A stretch of 64,000 bases of DNA, taken from the NCBI RefSeq assembly GCF_004323735.1, contig NZ_CP036455.1:987101-1051100 (forward strand), given 5' to 3'. This document shows positions 19,565 to 27,565 of the stretch, one piece after another; positions within the stretch are counted from its first letter, which is position 1; every line of letters starts with the position of its first letter. Under the pieces are notes generated by a model. The model saw only the letters and a program-made list of their open reading frames with translations. It was not told the DNA's origin and did not search any database. A program made the position numbers and the translations under genes. The DNA is from Streptomonospora litoralis (GTDB lineage Bacteria; Actinomycetota; Actinomycetes; Streptosporangiales; Streptosporangiaceae).

Positions 19565-19638
19565 TGGGGCCGGCGGGATTCGAACCCGCACTGTACAGGT
19601 CCTAAACCTGCTGCCTCCTGCCGTTGGGCTACGGCCCC
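19565..19638 (-). tRNA. Class-I tRNA with UAG anticodon
   Basis: The minus strand folds into a complete cloverleaf. The acceptor GGGGCCG/CGGCCCC pairs perfectly. The D stem is GCC/GGC, with an 11-nt loop containing GG. The anticodon stem GCAGG/CCTGT carries loop TTTAGGA. The variable loop is a short ACAGT, and the T arm is GCGGG TTCGAAT CCCGC. The anticodon TAG (19602-19604) would read CUA/CUN leucine codons. However, true tRNA-Leu is class II with a long variable arm, and this gene has none. The discriminator is A; the 3' CCA is not encoded. Amino-acid identity is therefore uncertain. Confidence 0.85.
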
Positions 19639-19769
19639 TCATCGGCGACATCGCGCATGCGGCGCCCGCGGGGGCGGCGGCGGAGTCGTCCGTCCGAGGG
19701 TGGCACCGGCCGGGCACGAGCGCAAGTGGCGCCTGCGCTCCCGCGCTCGCGCCCGCCGGTGCCTCGACC

Positions 19770-20267
19770 TCAGCCCAGTCCCAGTTCGCGCTTGACGCGA
19801 GCCACGTGGCCGGTGGCCTTCACGTTGTAGAAAGCCTTGGCCACAGTGCCGTCGGGGTCGATGACGAAAGTCGAGCGGATGACGCCCTGCACGACCCGTC
19901 CGTAGTTCTTCTTCTCGCCGAACGCGCCGTAGGCCCGCAGGACCTCCTTGTCCGGGTCGCTCAGCAGCGGGAAGGTGAGCCCCTCCTGTGTGCGGAACTC
20001 CGCCAGTTTCTCCGGCGAGTCGGGCGAAACTCCGAGCACCGTGACACCCGCGTCCTCGAACTCGCGCAGGTTGTCGCGGAAGTCGCAGGCTTCGGTGGTG
20101 CAGCCGGGCGTCATAGCGGCGGGGTAGAAGTACAGCACGACGCGCTTTCCGCCGGACGCGAGCACGTCGCCGAGGCGGACGTCGGAGCCGTCGGCCGCGG
20201 TGAGGGTGAACTCGGGAGCGGTGTCGCCGGGGCTCAGCCGGGTGGTCGACTCGCTGGACTCGCTCAC
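19770..20267 (-). CDS. bcp: Thioredoxin-dependent peroxiredoxin, Bcp/PrxQ type
   Basis: A 165-aa peroxiredoxin reducing peroxides in the cytoplasm. The peroxidatic cysteine is C56 in T-P-G-C-T-T-E-A-C, and the resolving C61 lies five residues on, the PrxQ/Bcp arrangement. A-P-E-F-T-L near the N-terminus and L-L-S-D-P-D are family motifs. Length is normal. It lies next to the unusual tRNA gene and is transcribed alone in the minus direction. Confidence 0.95.
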   Translation of the reverse strand: MSESSESTTRLSPGDTAPEFTLTAADGSDVRLGDVLASGGKRVVLYFYPAAMTPGCTTEACDFRDNLREFEDAGVTVLGVSPDSPEKLAEFRTQEGLTFPLLSDPDKEVLRAYGAFGEKKNYGRVVQGVIRSTFVIDPDGTVAKAFYNVKATGHVARVKRELGLG

Positions 20268-20647
20268 TGGTCTCCTTGCCGGGTCTGGTTCGCGGGTGGA
20301 ATGCCGCAGCGCGCCGGGAAAAGCCGCTGCGCAGGCGCCCCCACCCTACGAGGTCCCGCCGGCGGGGCCCAGACGGTGCCCGCAGTGCGCCGACCCCGGT
20401 CCCGGTGGCGCCGGCAGCCCCCGGGGCGGGCATGGGGTAGCGGCGCCGCGCGACCGCATTTCGGTCGGCATGGCGCGCGGCGGCCGGACATCCCCTATGG
20501 TGGTCGGCACCTGCGCAATCGGTGAGTTCCCCGGGGGCGGCCTCCGCTGCGTAGACTCGTGCGGCACACACCGGGCATCGCGTGTCCGGTAGGCGCCCGC
20601 CTGGGCAGGAGCACATCCGCTTCGTGTGTGGGAGTTTCGAACCGACG
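20268..20647. other. Divergent intergenic region, nothing recognised
   Basis: About 380 bp between bcp and the phosphatidyltransferase gene. It probably holds both promoters, but no clear -35/-10 pair, riboswitch or repeat stands out. Confidence 0.4.
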
Positions 20648-21739
20648 ATGGCTGGTTTCACGCTCGACGAGGTCAAGGAGCGCACGCTGCGAGCGCGCGA
20701 CTCCTGGTTGACCGTTTGGCTGGTCGACCCCTTTGCGGTGCCGGCGGTGCGCACCATCGCCAACCGCACCTCCATCACCCCCAACCAGCTCACCGTCACG
20801 GCCCTGTTCCTCGGCCTGGGCGCGGCCGCCGCCTTCTCCGTGGGGCAGTGGCAGTTCCTGCTGCTGGGCGCCGTGCTGTACTACCTGTGCTTCCTGGTCG
20901 ACTGCATGGACGGCAAGCTCGCCCGGCTGATGGACCGCGAGAGTCTGTTCGGCTCGTGGATGGACTACGTCTTCGACCGGTTCCGGGTACTGGTGTGCGC
21001 CATCGCCCTGATGGGCGGGCAGTACGTGGTCACGGGGCGCGTGGGGTTCGTCTGGCTGGCGCTGGCCGTGGTGTTCGTGGACATGCTGCGCTATCTGAAC
21101 GCGCTGCAGGTGTACAAGGTCCGCCGCGAGATGCGGTCGCGCCTGGCCGCCGCCTTGGAGCGCGCTCGGGCGACCCTGTCGATGCTGGAGCCCGACCCTG
21201 AACCGGAGCCCGATGGCGAGGCCGGGTCCCGGCCGATGAGCGATCAGGGCGAGCAGGCCGTGCTGCGGCACGGCATCTCGGTACTGGAGCACATACTGCA
21301 GACCCAGAGCGAAAAGGAGAGCCGCTACGAACGCGACGAGGGCAAGCACCCCGACATGCGCCTGCCGCGCGTCGACCTGCACCAGGAGTTCCGCACCCGG
21401 TTCCCCTGGTATCAGCGGTTCTGGGACTTCCTGCGGGCGCGGCGCATCCGCACCCACCTGGTCAGCGGTATCGAGTTCCAGATCGCGGTGTTCGTCGCGG
21501 CCCCCGTGATCGCGGTCGCCTCAGCGTCCGGCATGGCCGCCTTCGTCGTCGCCGCCGGTGTTTCGCTGCTCGCGTTCGAAGCCGCCCTCGTCTATAAACT
21601 GTGGTTGTCCACGCGGGACTTCTTCCGCGTTGTGGACGGGATCGAAGGCGCGCTGGGCTTCCCGCCCGCCCACGGCGCCCCGGCTGCGGGCCTGCAGCGG
21701 GAGCCGAGCGCCGGCCCGTCCCAGGCCACGCTGCGATAG
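20648..21739 (+). CDS. CDP-alcohol phosphatidyltransferase
   Basis: A 363-aa integral membrane enzyme transferring a phospho-alcohol from a CDP-activated donor. The family motif D-G-x2-A-R-x8-G-x3-D-x3-D is visible as D-C-M-D-G-K-L-A-R ... F-G-S-W-M-D-Y-V-F-D. Several hydrophobic helices surround it. After the catalytic half (about 1-160) comes a hydrophilic insert (about 165-260), then two more membrane helices at about 280-320; this makes it longer than the usual 200-220 aa. The acceptor alcohol cannot be assigned. The start is chosen at M-A-G-F-T-L; spacing to GGGAG is long. A DUF3618 gene follows 16 nt later. Confidence 0.85.
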   Translation: MAGFTLDEVKERTLRARDSWLTVWLVDPFAVPAVRTIANRTSITPNQLTVTALFLGLGAAAAFSVGQWQFLLLGAVLYYLCFLVDCMDGKLARLMDRESLFGSWMDYVFDRFRVLVCAIALMGGQYVVTGRVGFVWLALAVVFVDMLRYLNALQVYKVRREMRSRLAAALERARATLSMLEPDPEPEPDGEAGSRPMSDQGEQAVLRHGISVLEHILQTQSEKESRYERDEGKHPDMRLPRVDLHQEFRTRFPWYQRFWDFLRARRIRTHLVSGIEFQIAVFVAAPVIAVASASGMAAFVVAAGVSLLAFEAALVYKLWLSTRDFFRVVDGIEGALGFPPAHGAPAAGLQREPSAGPSQATLR

Positions 21740-21755
21740 CGGAAGGAAGCGCTTT

Positions 21756-22157
21756 ATGGAGGAACGCGAGCCCTCGGCCCTGCCCCGGGACCCCGCCGCT
21801 GTGCAGGCCGAGATCGAGCGGACCCAGCAGCGGCTGGTCCGGGCCGTCGACGGCATCGCCGACCGCACCAAGCCGGCCAACGTGGCCCGGCGCGGCTGGG
21901 ACCGCGTCCGCGGTGCGGGGACCAGTCTGGCCGAGGAGGCCCGCTCGCTGGCGGGCGGCGGCAAGGCCGTGCGACTGGACAGCCACGTCGTGGAACCCCC
22001 GGAAGGCAGCGTCCGGCTGCGCGGCGACGACGAGGTGGTCTCCACCTACACCGCGCGCGGCCGCCTCGCCCCCGAGGTCCTCCTGCTGGGCGCCGGCGTG
22101 GGCGTGGTCGTGACCGTCGGCGTGATCGCGATGGTCCGGCGGCGTCGGCACGGTTAG
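21756..22157 (+). CDS. DUF3618 domain membrane protein
   Basis: A 133-aa protein. The N-terminal DUF3618 segment has A-A-V-Q-A-E-I-E-R-T-Q-Q-R-L-V at about 11-25, and a single membrane helix (about 103-126) is followed by an R-R-R-R-H-G tail. DUF3618 proteins are actinobacterial, envelope-associated and of unknown role. GGAAGGAAG gives a strong ribosome site. It probably forms an operon with the upstream phosphatidyltransferase. Confidence 0.85.
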   Translation: MEEREPSALPRDPAAVQAEIERTQQRLVRAVDGIADRTKPANVARRGWDRVRGAGTSLAEEARSLAGGGKAVRLDSHVVEPPEGSVRLRGDDEVVSTYTARGRLAPEVLLLGAGVGVVVTVGVIAMVRRRRHG

Positions 22158-22225
22158 GGCTACGCCGGTCAGCCCCCCGGAAAACGGTTTGCGGCGGGCG
22201 GACGGAACGCCGATACGATCCGGGC

Positions 22226-23053
22226 ATGGAAGACCGGGCACGGACGACGGCCGCGCGGGTCTTGGAGAACAGGCGGCTCTGGGACGAACGCGTGCCCATC
22301 AACGCGGCGAGCGAGTTCTACGACCTCACGGGGTTCCGCTCGGGACGAGACGACCTGGATTCGTTTCAGCTCGACGAGCTCGGTGACGTCGACGGACTCG
22401 ACCTCGCCCACCTGCAATGCCACATCGGACTCGACACCATGGCGTGGGCCCGCCGCGGTGCCCGGGTAGCCGGGCTCGACTTCTCCGCTCCCGCTGTGGA
22501 GACCGCCGCCGCCCTCGCCGCCGAAGCCGGTCTCGAAGGGCGGGCCCGGTTCATTGCGGCCGACGTCTACGATGCCGTCGAGGAGTTGGGAGCTCGCGCA
22601 TTCGACGTCGTCTACACCGGCAACGGGGCGCTGATGTGGCTGCCCGACATCAGCCGGTGGGCCCGTACCGTCGCGGGTCTGCTGCGCCCCGGCGGGCGGC
22701 TCTACCTGGCAGAGTTCCATCCGCTGACCGATGTGCTCGACGACGAAGACGGGGCCACGGTCGTGCGGGACTACTTCTCGCGAGGCGCGCGGACCTACTA
22801 CTCACCGGGTTCATACGCCGACTGGTCGGCCGAGACCGTGCATAACAACGCGACGGAGTGGCACCACACCCTCGGCGACGTCGTCAGCGCGGTCGCCGGG
22901 GCCGGGCTGCGTGTCCAGTTCGTCCGTGAGCACGAGACCATCCCGTTCCAGCGCTACGCCGCCCTCGTCGCGGACGGCGGCCGGTTCCGGTACGCCGATC
23001 GGCGCACGCGACTGCCGCTGATGTACTCGCTCGCTGCAACGGCCGATGCCTAG
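22226..23053 (+). CDS. Class I SAM-dependent methyltransferase
   Basis: A 275-aa methyltransferase. Motif I is degenerate: L-A-H-L-Q-C-H-I-G-L-D in place of the glycine-rich loop. V-A-G-L-D-F-S is the acidic strand-2 site, and L-R-P-G-G-R-L-Y-L-A-E-F-H matches motif III-like strands. This matches a well-populated actinobacterial group with L-Q-C-x-x-G or L-Q-C-H-x-G loops. The substrate is unknown. It has its own start 69 nt after the DUF3618 gene. Confidence 0.82.
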   Translation: MEDRARTTAARVLENRRLWDERVPINAASEFYDLTGFRSGRDDLDSFQLDELGDVDGLDLAHLQCHIGLDTMAWARRGARVAGLDFSAPAVETAAALAAEAGLEGRARFIAADVYDAVEELGARAFDVVYTGNGALMWLPDISRWARTVAGLLRPGGRLYLAEFHPLTDVLDDEDGATVVRDYFSRGARTYYSPGSYADWSAETVHNNATEWHHTLGDVVSAVAGAGLRVQFVREHETIPFQRYAALVADGGRFRYADRRTRLPLMYSLAATADA

Positions 23054-23104
23054 CGCACGCGTGTAGGCCGTCGGCGGACACCGGGAACGTCGGTCGCCGG
23101 CGCA

Positions 23105-24316
23105 CTATAGGAACGCCTTGCCTTCGCCGCGGTAGGTCGGCACGGCGGTGACGTCGCTCGGGGCAGGGCCGTCGACGAGATGCAGTTCGGTGAACCGCTC
23201 GCACAGCTCGCCCGCCTTGGCGTGGCGCATCCAGACCAGGTCGCCGACGGACATGGTGTCGGCGGCCGCGCCCAGCAGCGGTGTCTGCACCTCTCCGGCA
23301 CCTTCGGTGGGGCTGTAGGACAGCCCGGCGGGAAGGTAGGGCTGGGGTAGCCGTCCTGCGTCGGGCGCTCCCGATGCGAGGTAGCCGCCGCCCAGCACGG
23401 TCGCCGCGCCGGGCCCGGGACGGCGCACCACGGGCAGCGCGAACAGTGCCGCCGGCCGCCCGGAGAATCCCGTGTAGTGGTCGAACAGCCGCGGCTGGTA
23501 GAAGCCCGAACCCGCGGCGACCTCGGTGACGGCGCGTTCGCGGCGTGTGGTGTGCACGCTGCCGGTGCCGCCGGCGTTGACGAAGCGCAGCTCGGCGACG
23601 GCGCGGACGGCTCGTACGACGGCGGCGCGGCGGCGGGCCAGCTCCATGCGGGAGCGGTGCTGCACCCAGCGCAGGGCGCGCCCGTAGAGGGGGCGCTCGG
23701 GCGGCGCGTCGCCGACGCCGGCGATCTGGGCCTCGTAGGCCATGATGCCGTCGAGGCGCAGGTCGGGGTGCTCGGCGATCGCGCGGGCGAGCGCCGCTGC
23801 CTGAGCGGGTGTGCGCACGGGGGAGCGGTGGGCCCCGATGCGCATCCGCGGTCCGAGCGGCTGCCAGCTGGTGTCGACGTCGATGCACACCTTGACGGGG
23901 CGCCGCGAGCTGCGCGCGGCACCGGCGATCATGTCCAGGTGAGCGGAGTCGTCCACCATCAGCGTGATGCGCTCGGCGGCCCGCGGGTCGGCGGCCAGCT
24001 CGGTGATCGCGCGGGCGTCGGCGGTGGGGTAGGCGACCAGGATGTCGTCGCTGATCGGCCCGTCGGCGCCGCCGTCGGCCAGCCAGAGCGCCTCGGGCAG
24101 GGTGAACGCCATGATCCCGGCGAATCCGGGTGTCGACAGCGCCTCCTTGATCAGGTGCCGGCAGCGGATCGACTTGCTGACCACGCGCACCGGGGTGCCG
24201 GCCGCCCGGCGCGCGATGTCGGCGGCGTTGGCGCGGAAGGCCGCCATGTCGACGATCGCGAAGGGGGCGCTGAGTTCACTCGTCGCGGTCTCGTACTGCT
24301 CGCGGGCGCTCGTCAT
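23105..24316 (-). CDS. Alanine racemase-fold PLP enzyme (amino acid deaminase/aldolase type)
   Basis: A 403-aa fold-type III PLP protein. The alanine racemase N-terminal barrel carries V-R-V-V-S-K-S-I-R, with the likely PLP lysine at about residue 47. The C-terminal beta domain (about 300-400) includes G-G-G-Y and a W-M-R-H-A-K-A-G-E-L-C-E-R-F segment as in D-threonine aldolase-like proteins. In other actinomycetes this family is annotated amino acid deaminase/aldolase, but the true reaction is not established. The start M-T-S-A-R-E-Q is used; an upstream ATG only adds seven codons. Confidence 0.8.
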   Translation of the reverse strand: MTSAREQYETATSELSAPFAIVDMAAFRANAADIARRAAGTPVRVVSKSIRCRHLIKEALSTPGFAGIMAFTLPEALWLADGGADGPISDDILVAYPTADARAITELAADPRAAERITLMVDDSAHLDMIAGAARSSRRPVKVCIDVDTSWQPLGPRMRIGAHRSPVRTPAQAAALARAIAEHPDLRLDGIMAYEAQIAGVGDAPPERPLYGRALRWVQHRSRMELARRRAAVVRAVRAVAELRFVNAGGTGSVHTTRRERAVTEVAAGSGFYQPRLFDHYTGFSGRPAALFALPVVRRPGPGAATVLGGGYLASGAPDAGRLPQPYLPAGLSYSPTEGAGEVQTPLLGAAADTMSVGDLVWMRHAKAGELCERFTELHLVDGPAPSDVTAVPTYRGEGKAFL

Positions 24317-24511
24317 GACCGGAGCATGCCACACGAAAGTGAATCTTGTTCATATCCTTCCGGGAGGTTTCGTTTCCGGTCCGGTGGCCGCTCCTGCCGC
24401 GGGGGCGTGCCCCCCGGGGCTTCGCGGGCGGCGCCGGCGCCATCGGCTCACCTATACCCTGGGAGGCCCCGGCTCGACGAGCCGGTTGCGAACCCCCGGG
24501 AGACCGTCACC

Positions 24512-25384
24512 ATGAGCGCCGGTTCGACTGAACGCGAGTACGTGCTGACCCTGTCCTGCCCCGATGCCCGCGGCATCGTGGCGGGCGTCGCCAACCTGCT
24601 GGCCGGCCACGGGTGCAACATCACCGAGAGCCAGCAGTACGGCGACTCTTACTCCGGGCGCTTCTTCCTGCGCACCCAGTTCACCGGACCCGCGGCGGGC
24701 GCCGACGGCGAGGACGCGCTGCGCGGCTCCTTCGCCTCCCTGGCCGCGGAGTTCGACATGGAGTGGGATCTGCGCCCGCGCGACGTCCGGCCGCGGATGC
24801 TGGTGATGGTCTCCCGGTTCGGGCACTGCCTCAACGACCTGCTCTACCGGCAGCGCAGCGGCCTGCTGGAGGCCGACATCGCCGCCGTCGTCTCCAACCA
24901 TCCCGACCTGGAGTTCCTGGCCCGTTCCTACGACCTGGACTTCCACCACCTGCCGGTGGCTCCCGAGACCAAGACCGAGCAGGAGGCGCGCCTCCTGGAG
25001 CTTGTCGACGCCTACGACGTGGACCTGGTGGTCCTTGCGCGCTACATGCAGGTGCTCTCCGAGGGACTGTGCGAGAAGATGTCGGGGCGGATCATCAACA
25101 TCCACCACTCGTTCCTGCCCAGCTTCAAGGGAGCCCGCCCGTACCATCAGGCGCACGCGCGGGGGGTGAAGCTGATCGGGGCGACCGCGCACTACGTCAC
25201 CGCCGACCTCGACGAGGGCCCCATCATCGAGCAGGAGGTCTCGCGAGTCGACCACACCCACAGCCCCGAGCAGCTCACGGCGATCGGCCGCGACCTGGAG
25301 TCGCTGGCCCTTGCCCGAGCGGTGAACTGGCACGCCCAGCGTCGGGTGCTGCTGAACGGCGAGCGCACCGTCGTCTTCCGCTGA
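24512..25384 (+). CDS. purU: Formyltetrahydrofolate deformylase
   Basis: A 290-aa enzyme hydrolysing 10-formyl-THF to formate and THF, balancing one-carbon pools for purine synthesis. The N-terminal ACT domain (about 6-85) is followed by a formyltransferase domain. That domain has N-I-H-H-S-F-L-P-S-F-K-G-A with the catalytic histidine, and a D-L-D-E-G-P-I-I-E-Q motif with the catalytic aspartate. Length is normal. GGGAGA precedes the ATG. A dispersed repeat element begins 14 nt after the stop codon. Confidence 0.95.
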   Translation: MSAGSTEREYVLTLSCPDARGIVAGVANLLAGHGCNITESQQYGDSYSGRFFLRTQFTGPAAGADGEDALRGSFASLAAEFDMEWDLRPRDVRPRMLVMVSRFGHCLNDLLYRQRSGLLEADIAAVVSNHPDLEFLARSYDLDFHHLPVAPETKTEQEARLLELVDAYDVDLVVLARYMQVLSEGLCEKMSGRIINIHHSFLPSFKGARPYHQAHARGVKLIGATAHYVTADLDEGPIIEQEVSRVDHTHSPEQLTAIGRDLESLALARAVNWHAQRRVLLNGERTVVFR

Positions 25385-25398
25385 CCGGGGCATCACAT

Positions 25399-25686
25399 CT
25401 AAGCCGTGTGTAGAGCGCCGGTCTGCTGTGCGGCAGACGAGCAAGGCCGAGCAAGGCCGCACAGCAGATCTGAGCCGCCCCTCCCCACGCACCGCTACCG
25501 GCGGTGCCCGCTTCCTCGACCGCGGGCCCCGGCCCGCCATCGTCCCCGGTGTCCGTTGCTCCCGTCATTCAGCCCGCCGCCCGGCCGGGGGCGAGGCCGG
25601 GGCAAGGCAGAGTAGCGGATCCGAGCCGCACGGCCCGGCCGACCGTGGGAGCCGGACCGATCCAGCACCTCTTAAACACGACTTAG
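25399..25686. repeat. 288-bp element with terminal inverted repeats
   Basis: The left end CTAAGCCGTGTGTAGAGCG (25399) and the right end, read on the opposite strand as CTAAGTCGTGTTTAAGAGG (from 25686), form imperfect inverted repeats. Inside is a core with AGCAAGGCCGCACAGC shared with the copies at 17.8, 33.4 and 60.3 kb. No gene is encoded. The right end supplies the TAA stop of the neighbouring minus-strand gene. Confidence 0.75.
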
Positions 25687-26240
25687 TCCGCGGAAGGGGC
25701 GTCCACGTCGGTGACGTCGACGTCGACGGCCGCGATGTCCCAGCCGAGTCGGTCGCGCCCCGCCTGGCGCAGGGCCCGGCGCAGCTCGGCGGCGGTCTCG
25801 GGAATCGCCGCTCCCGAGGCGAACCGGGCGCTGACGCGCACGTCCACCCGGTCGGTTTCCTGCCGGATCTTGCGGACGACGGCCTGCGCGACGCCGGGCA
25901 CTCCTTCGGCCGCGCCGCGCAGGATGGCCGCGGCGACCGGGCGGCGTACGCGTGTGCTGCCGGCCTCCTCGCCCGCCAGCCGGTAGGTGCGCTGCGAGCG
26001 GGGGTCGGCGCGCACCGCGCGCATCACGTCGTCGAGCAGCTGCGGTGGTGCGGTCACGTGCTCGTCGGCGAGGTCGCCGCGCGCGGCGACGAGCGGGCCG
26101 AACTCCGCCGCCGCGGCCAGGCAGTGCGGGCAGGCGCGTTCGTGCGCGGTTCGATCACCGGAGCGCAGGTGCTCGAAGAGTGCCTCGGGGTCGGTGCCGC
26201 AGGGCAGGAGGGGAGCGCGGCCGCCGGGGTCTACCGCCAT
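25683..26240 (-). CDS. Putative anti-sigma factor fused to an Asp23-like domain
   Basis: A 185-aa protein. The N-terminal part has H-E-R-A-C-P-H-C at about 33-40, resembling the zinc-finger anti-sigma (ZAS) H-x3-C-x2-C signature. The C-terminal half (about 90-180) resembles Asp23/Gls24 proteins: A-A-I-L-R-G-A-A-E-G-V-P-G-V followed by alternating V-D-V-R-V-S-A-R strands. Its start overlaps the end of the ECF sigma gene by 10 nt, as expected for a cognate anti-sigma factor. No membrane helix is seen. The TAA stop lies in a repeat end, so the C-terminus may have been trimmed or altered by insertion. Confidence 0.75.
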   Translation of the reverse strand: MAVDPGGRAPLLPCGTDPEALFEHLRSGDRTAHERACPHCLAAAAEFGPLVAARGDLADEHVTAPPQLLDDVMRAVRADPRSQRTYRLAGEEAGSTRVRRPVAAAILRGAAEGVPGVAQAVVRKIRQETDRVDVRVSARFASGAAIPETAAELRRALRQAGRDRLGWDIAAVDVDVTDVDAPSAD

Positions 26241-26776
26241 GGCTTGAGCACCTCCACGAGCTGGGTGCGGGCGCGGTGGATGCGCCCGCGCACGGCGTTC
26301 GGGGTCGTATCGACGATCTCCGCTATCTCCGCATAGCCCATCCCTTCCAACTCGCGCAGCACCCAGCAGATCCGCTGCGGCGGTGGCAGCCCGGTGAGCG
26401 CCTCGGCGAGCGCGTCGCGCAGGCCGCCCGCCAAGCTGTACTGCTCCGGCGTGGGGGAGGGGCCCGCCTCGTCGACGCTATCCGTCGGCGCCTCGGGGGC
26501 GCGGTCGCGGGCGAGGTTGAGCGCGCGCCGCGAGGCGATGCGGTACAGCCAGGAGCCGAAGCGCTCGACGTCGGCCAGGTCGGGCAGCCGGTGCCAGGCG
26601 GCGATCAGGGCTTCCTGGGCGGTGTCGGCCGCGTCCGCCTCGTCGCCGAGGACACGCAGCGCGATCCGGTAGACCGTGTCCTGATGGCGGCGTACCAAGA
26701 ATTCGAAGGCGTCGGGGTCGCCGTCCTGCGCCCGTGCGGCCAGAACCGAGTCCGGTAGGGGCGGCGTGGTAGCCAT
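26231..26776 (-). CDS. ECF-type RNA polymerase sigma factor
   Basis: A 181-aa sigma-70 family protein. Region 2 is at about 22-90, with F-L-V-R-R-H-Q-D-T-V-Y-R-I-A and D-T-A-Q-E-A-L-I-A-A-W. Region 4 is at about 125-178, with L-P-P-P-Q-R-I-C-W-V-L-R-E-L-E-G and a helix-turn-helix ending N-A-V-R-G-R-I-H-R-A-R. The start M-A-T-T-P is preferred because GGAAGG lies 7 nt upstream; an upstream ATG at 26836 has no ribosome site. It is co-transcribed with the putative anti-sigma gene and divergent from the Asp23 cluster it may control. Confidence 0.92.
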   Translation of the reverse strand: MATTPPLPDSVLAARAQDGDPDAFEFLVRRHQDTVYRIALRVLGDEADAADTAQEALIAAWHRLPDLADVERFGSWLYRIASRRALNLARDRAPEAPTDSVDEAGPSPTPEQYSLAGGLRDALAEALTGLPPPQRICWVLRELEGMGYAEIAEIVDTTPNAVRGRIHRARTQLVEVLKPWR

Positions 26777-26876
26777 CGTCGGGCCTTCCACCTCGCACTT
26801 CTCCGACGCGGTCACGTTGCGACCATTGTTGATCACACGCAGTAGCGATACAGTGAAATCCGTTCAACCGGATCCC

Positions 26877-26891
26877 GATGTGATTCACATC
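26877..26891. promoter_or_regulatory. 15-bp perfect palindrome, candidate operator
   Basis: GATGTGA-T-TCACATC lies between the divergent ECF sigma gene and the Asp23 cluster. The half-site resembles CRP-type TGTGA but with only a one-base centre, so the cognate factor is unclear. Confidence 0.55.
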
Positions 26892-27070
26892 ACCGGCGAA
26901 TCGGCGTGAGTCGCACACCCGTTTCGGTGTCTTCAGGGCGTGACAGCGACGATCCACGGACGCGCGGCCGTCCGACCGCCGCGCGGCACCGGATGCGCCC
27001 ACGGCGCGGCCGGGGCGGCCAGGGGCGCGCGCTCACCACGGCTGGTCAATCCGATCAGGGGGAATGGACA

Positions 27071-27565
27071 GTGACAGAAACCACGGCGGAGCCCAAGGTG
27101 CCGGGCGCCCGGGACAGCCAGTCCGGCGCACGCGGCGGATCCCGCGATCTGGTCACGGCCAACGGCCGGACCTCCATCGCCGACGGCGTTGTCGCCAAGA
27201 TCGCTGGCATGGCGGCGCGCGAGGTCGACGGCGTCCACCGCATGGGCGGCGGCGCCGCACGCGCGTTCGGCGCCGTACGCGACCGCGTCACCAGCGCATC
27301 CGGAGGCGGCAGCACCGGCGGCGCGGCGCGCGGCGTCAGCGTCGAGGTCGGCGAACGCCAGGCGGCAGTCGACATCGACCTCGTCGTCGAGTACGGGGTG
27401 TCCATCCCCGACCTCGCCGGCGCGGTCCGCCGCAACGTCATCGCCGGTATCGAACGCATGACCGGGTTGGAGGTTACCGAGGTCAACATCACCATCGACG
27501 ACATCCACCTGCCCGACGACGAAGGCGCCGGCGAGTCCGAGGACTCCGAGCCGCGGGTGCGCTAA
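27071..27565 (+). CDS. Asp23/Gls24 family envelope stress protein
   Basis: A 164-aa protein. After a disordered leader (about 1-35) the Asp23 domain begins with T-S-I-A-D-G-V-V-A-K-I-A-G-M-A-A-R-E-V-D-G-V. It ends with the family hallmark T-G-L-E-V-T-E-V-N-I-T-I-D-D-I-H at about 134-149. In Staphylococcus, Asp23 coats the membrane via the anchor AmaP. The GTG start follows AGGGGGA. It opens a seven-gene unit with tight overlaps. Confidence 0.93.
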   Translation: MTETTAEPKVPGARDSQSGARGGSRDLVTANGRTSIADGVVAKIAGMAAREVDGVHRMGGGAARAFGAVRDRVTSASGGGSTGGAARGVSVEVGERQAAVDIDLVVEYGVSIPDLAGAVRRNVIAGIERMTGLEVTEVNITIDDIHLPDDEGAGESEDSEPRVR

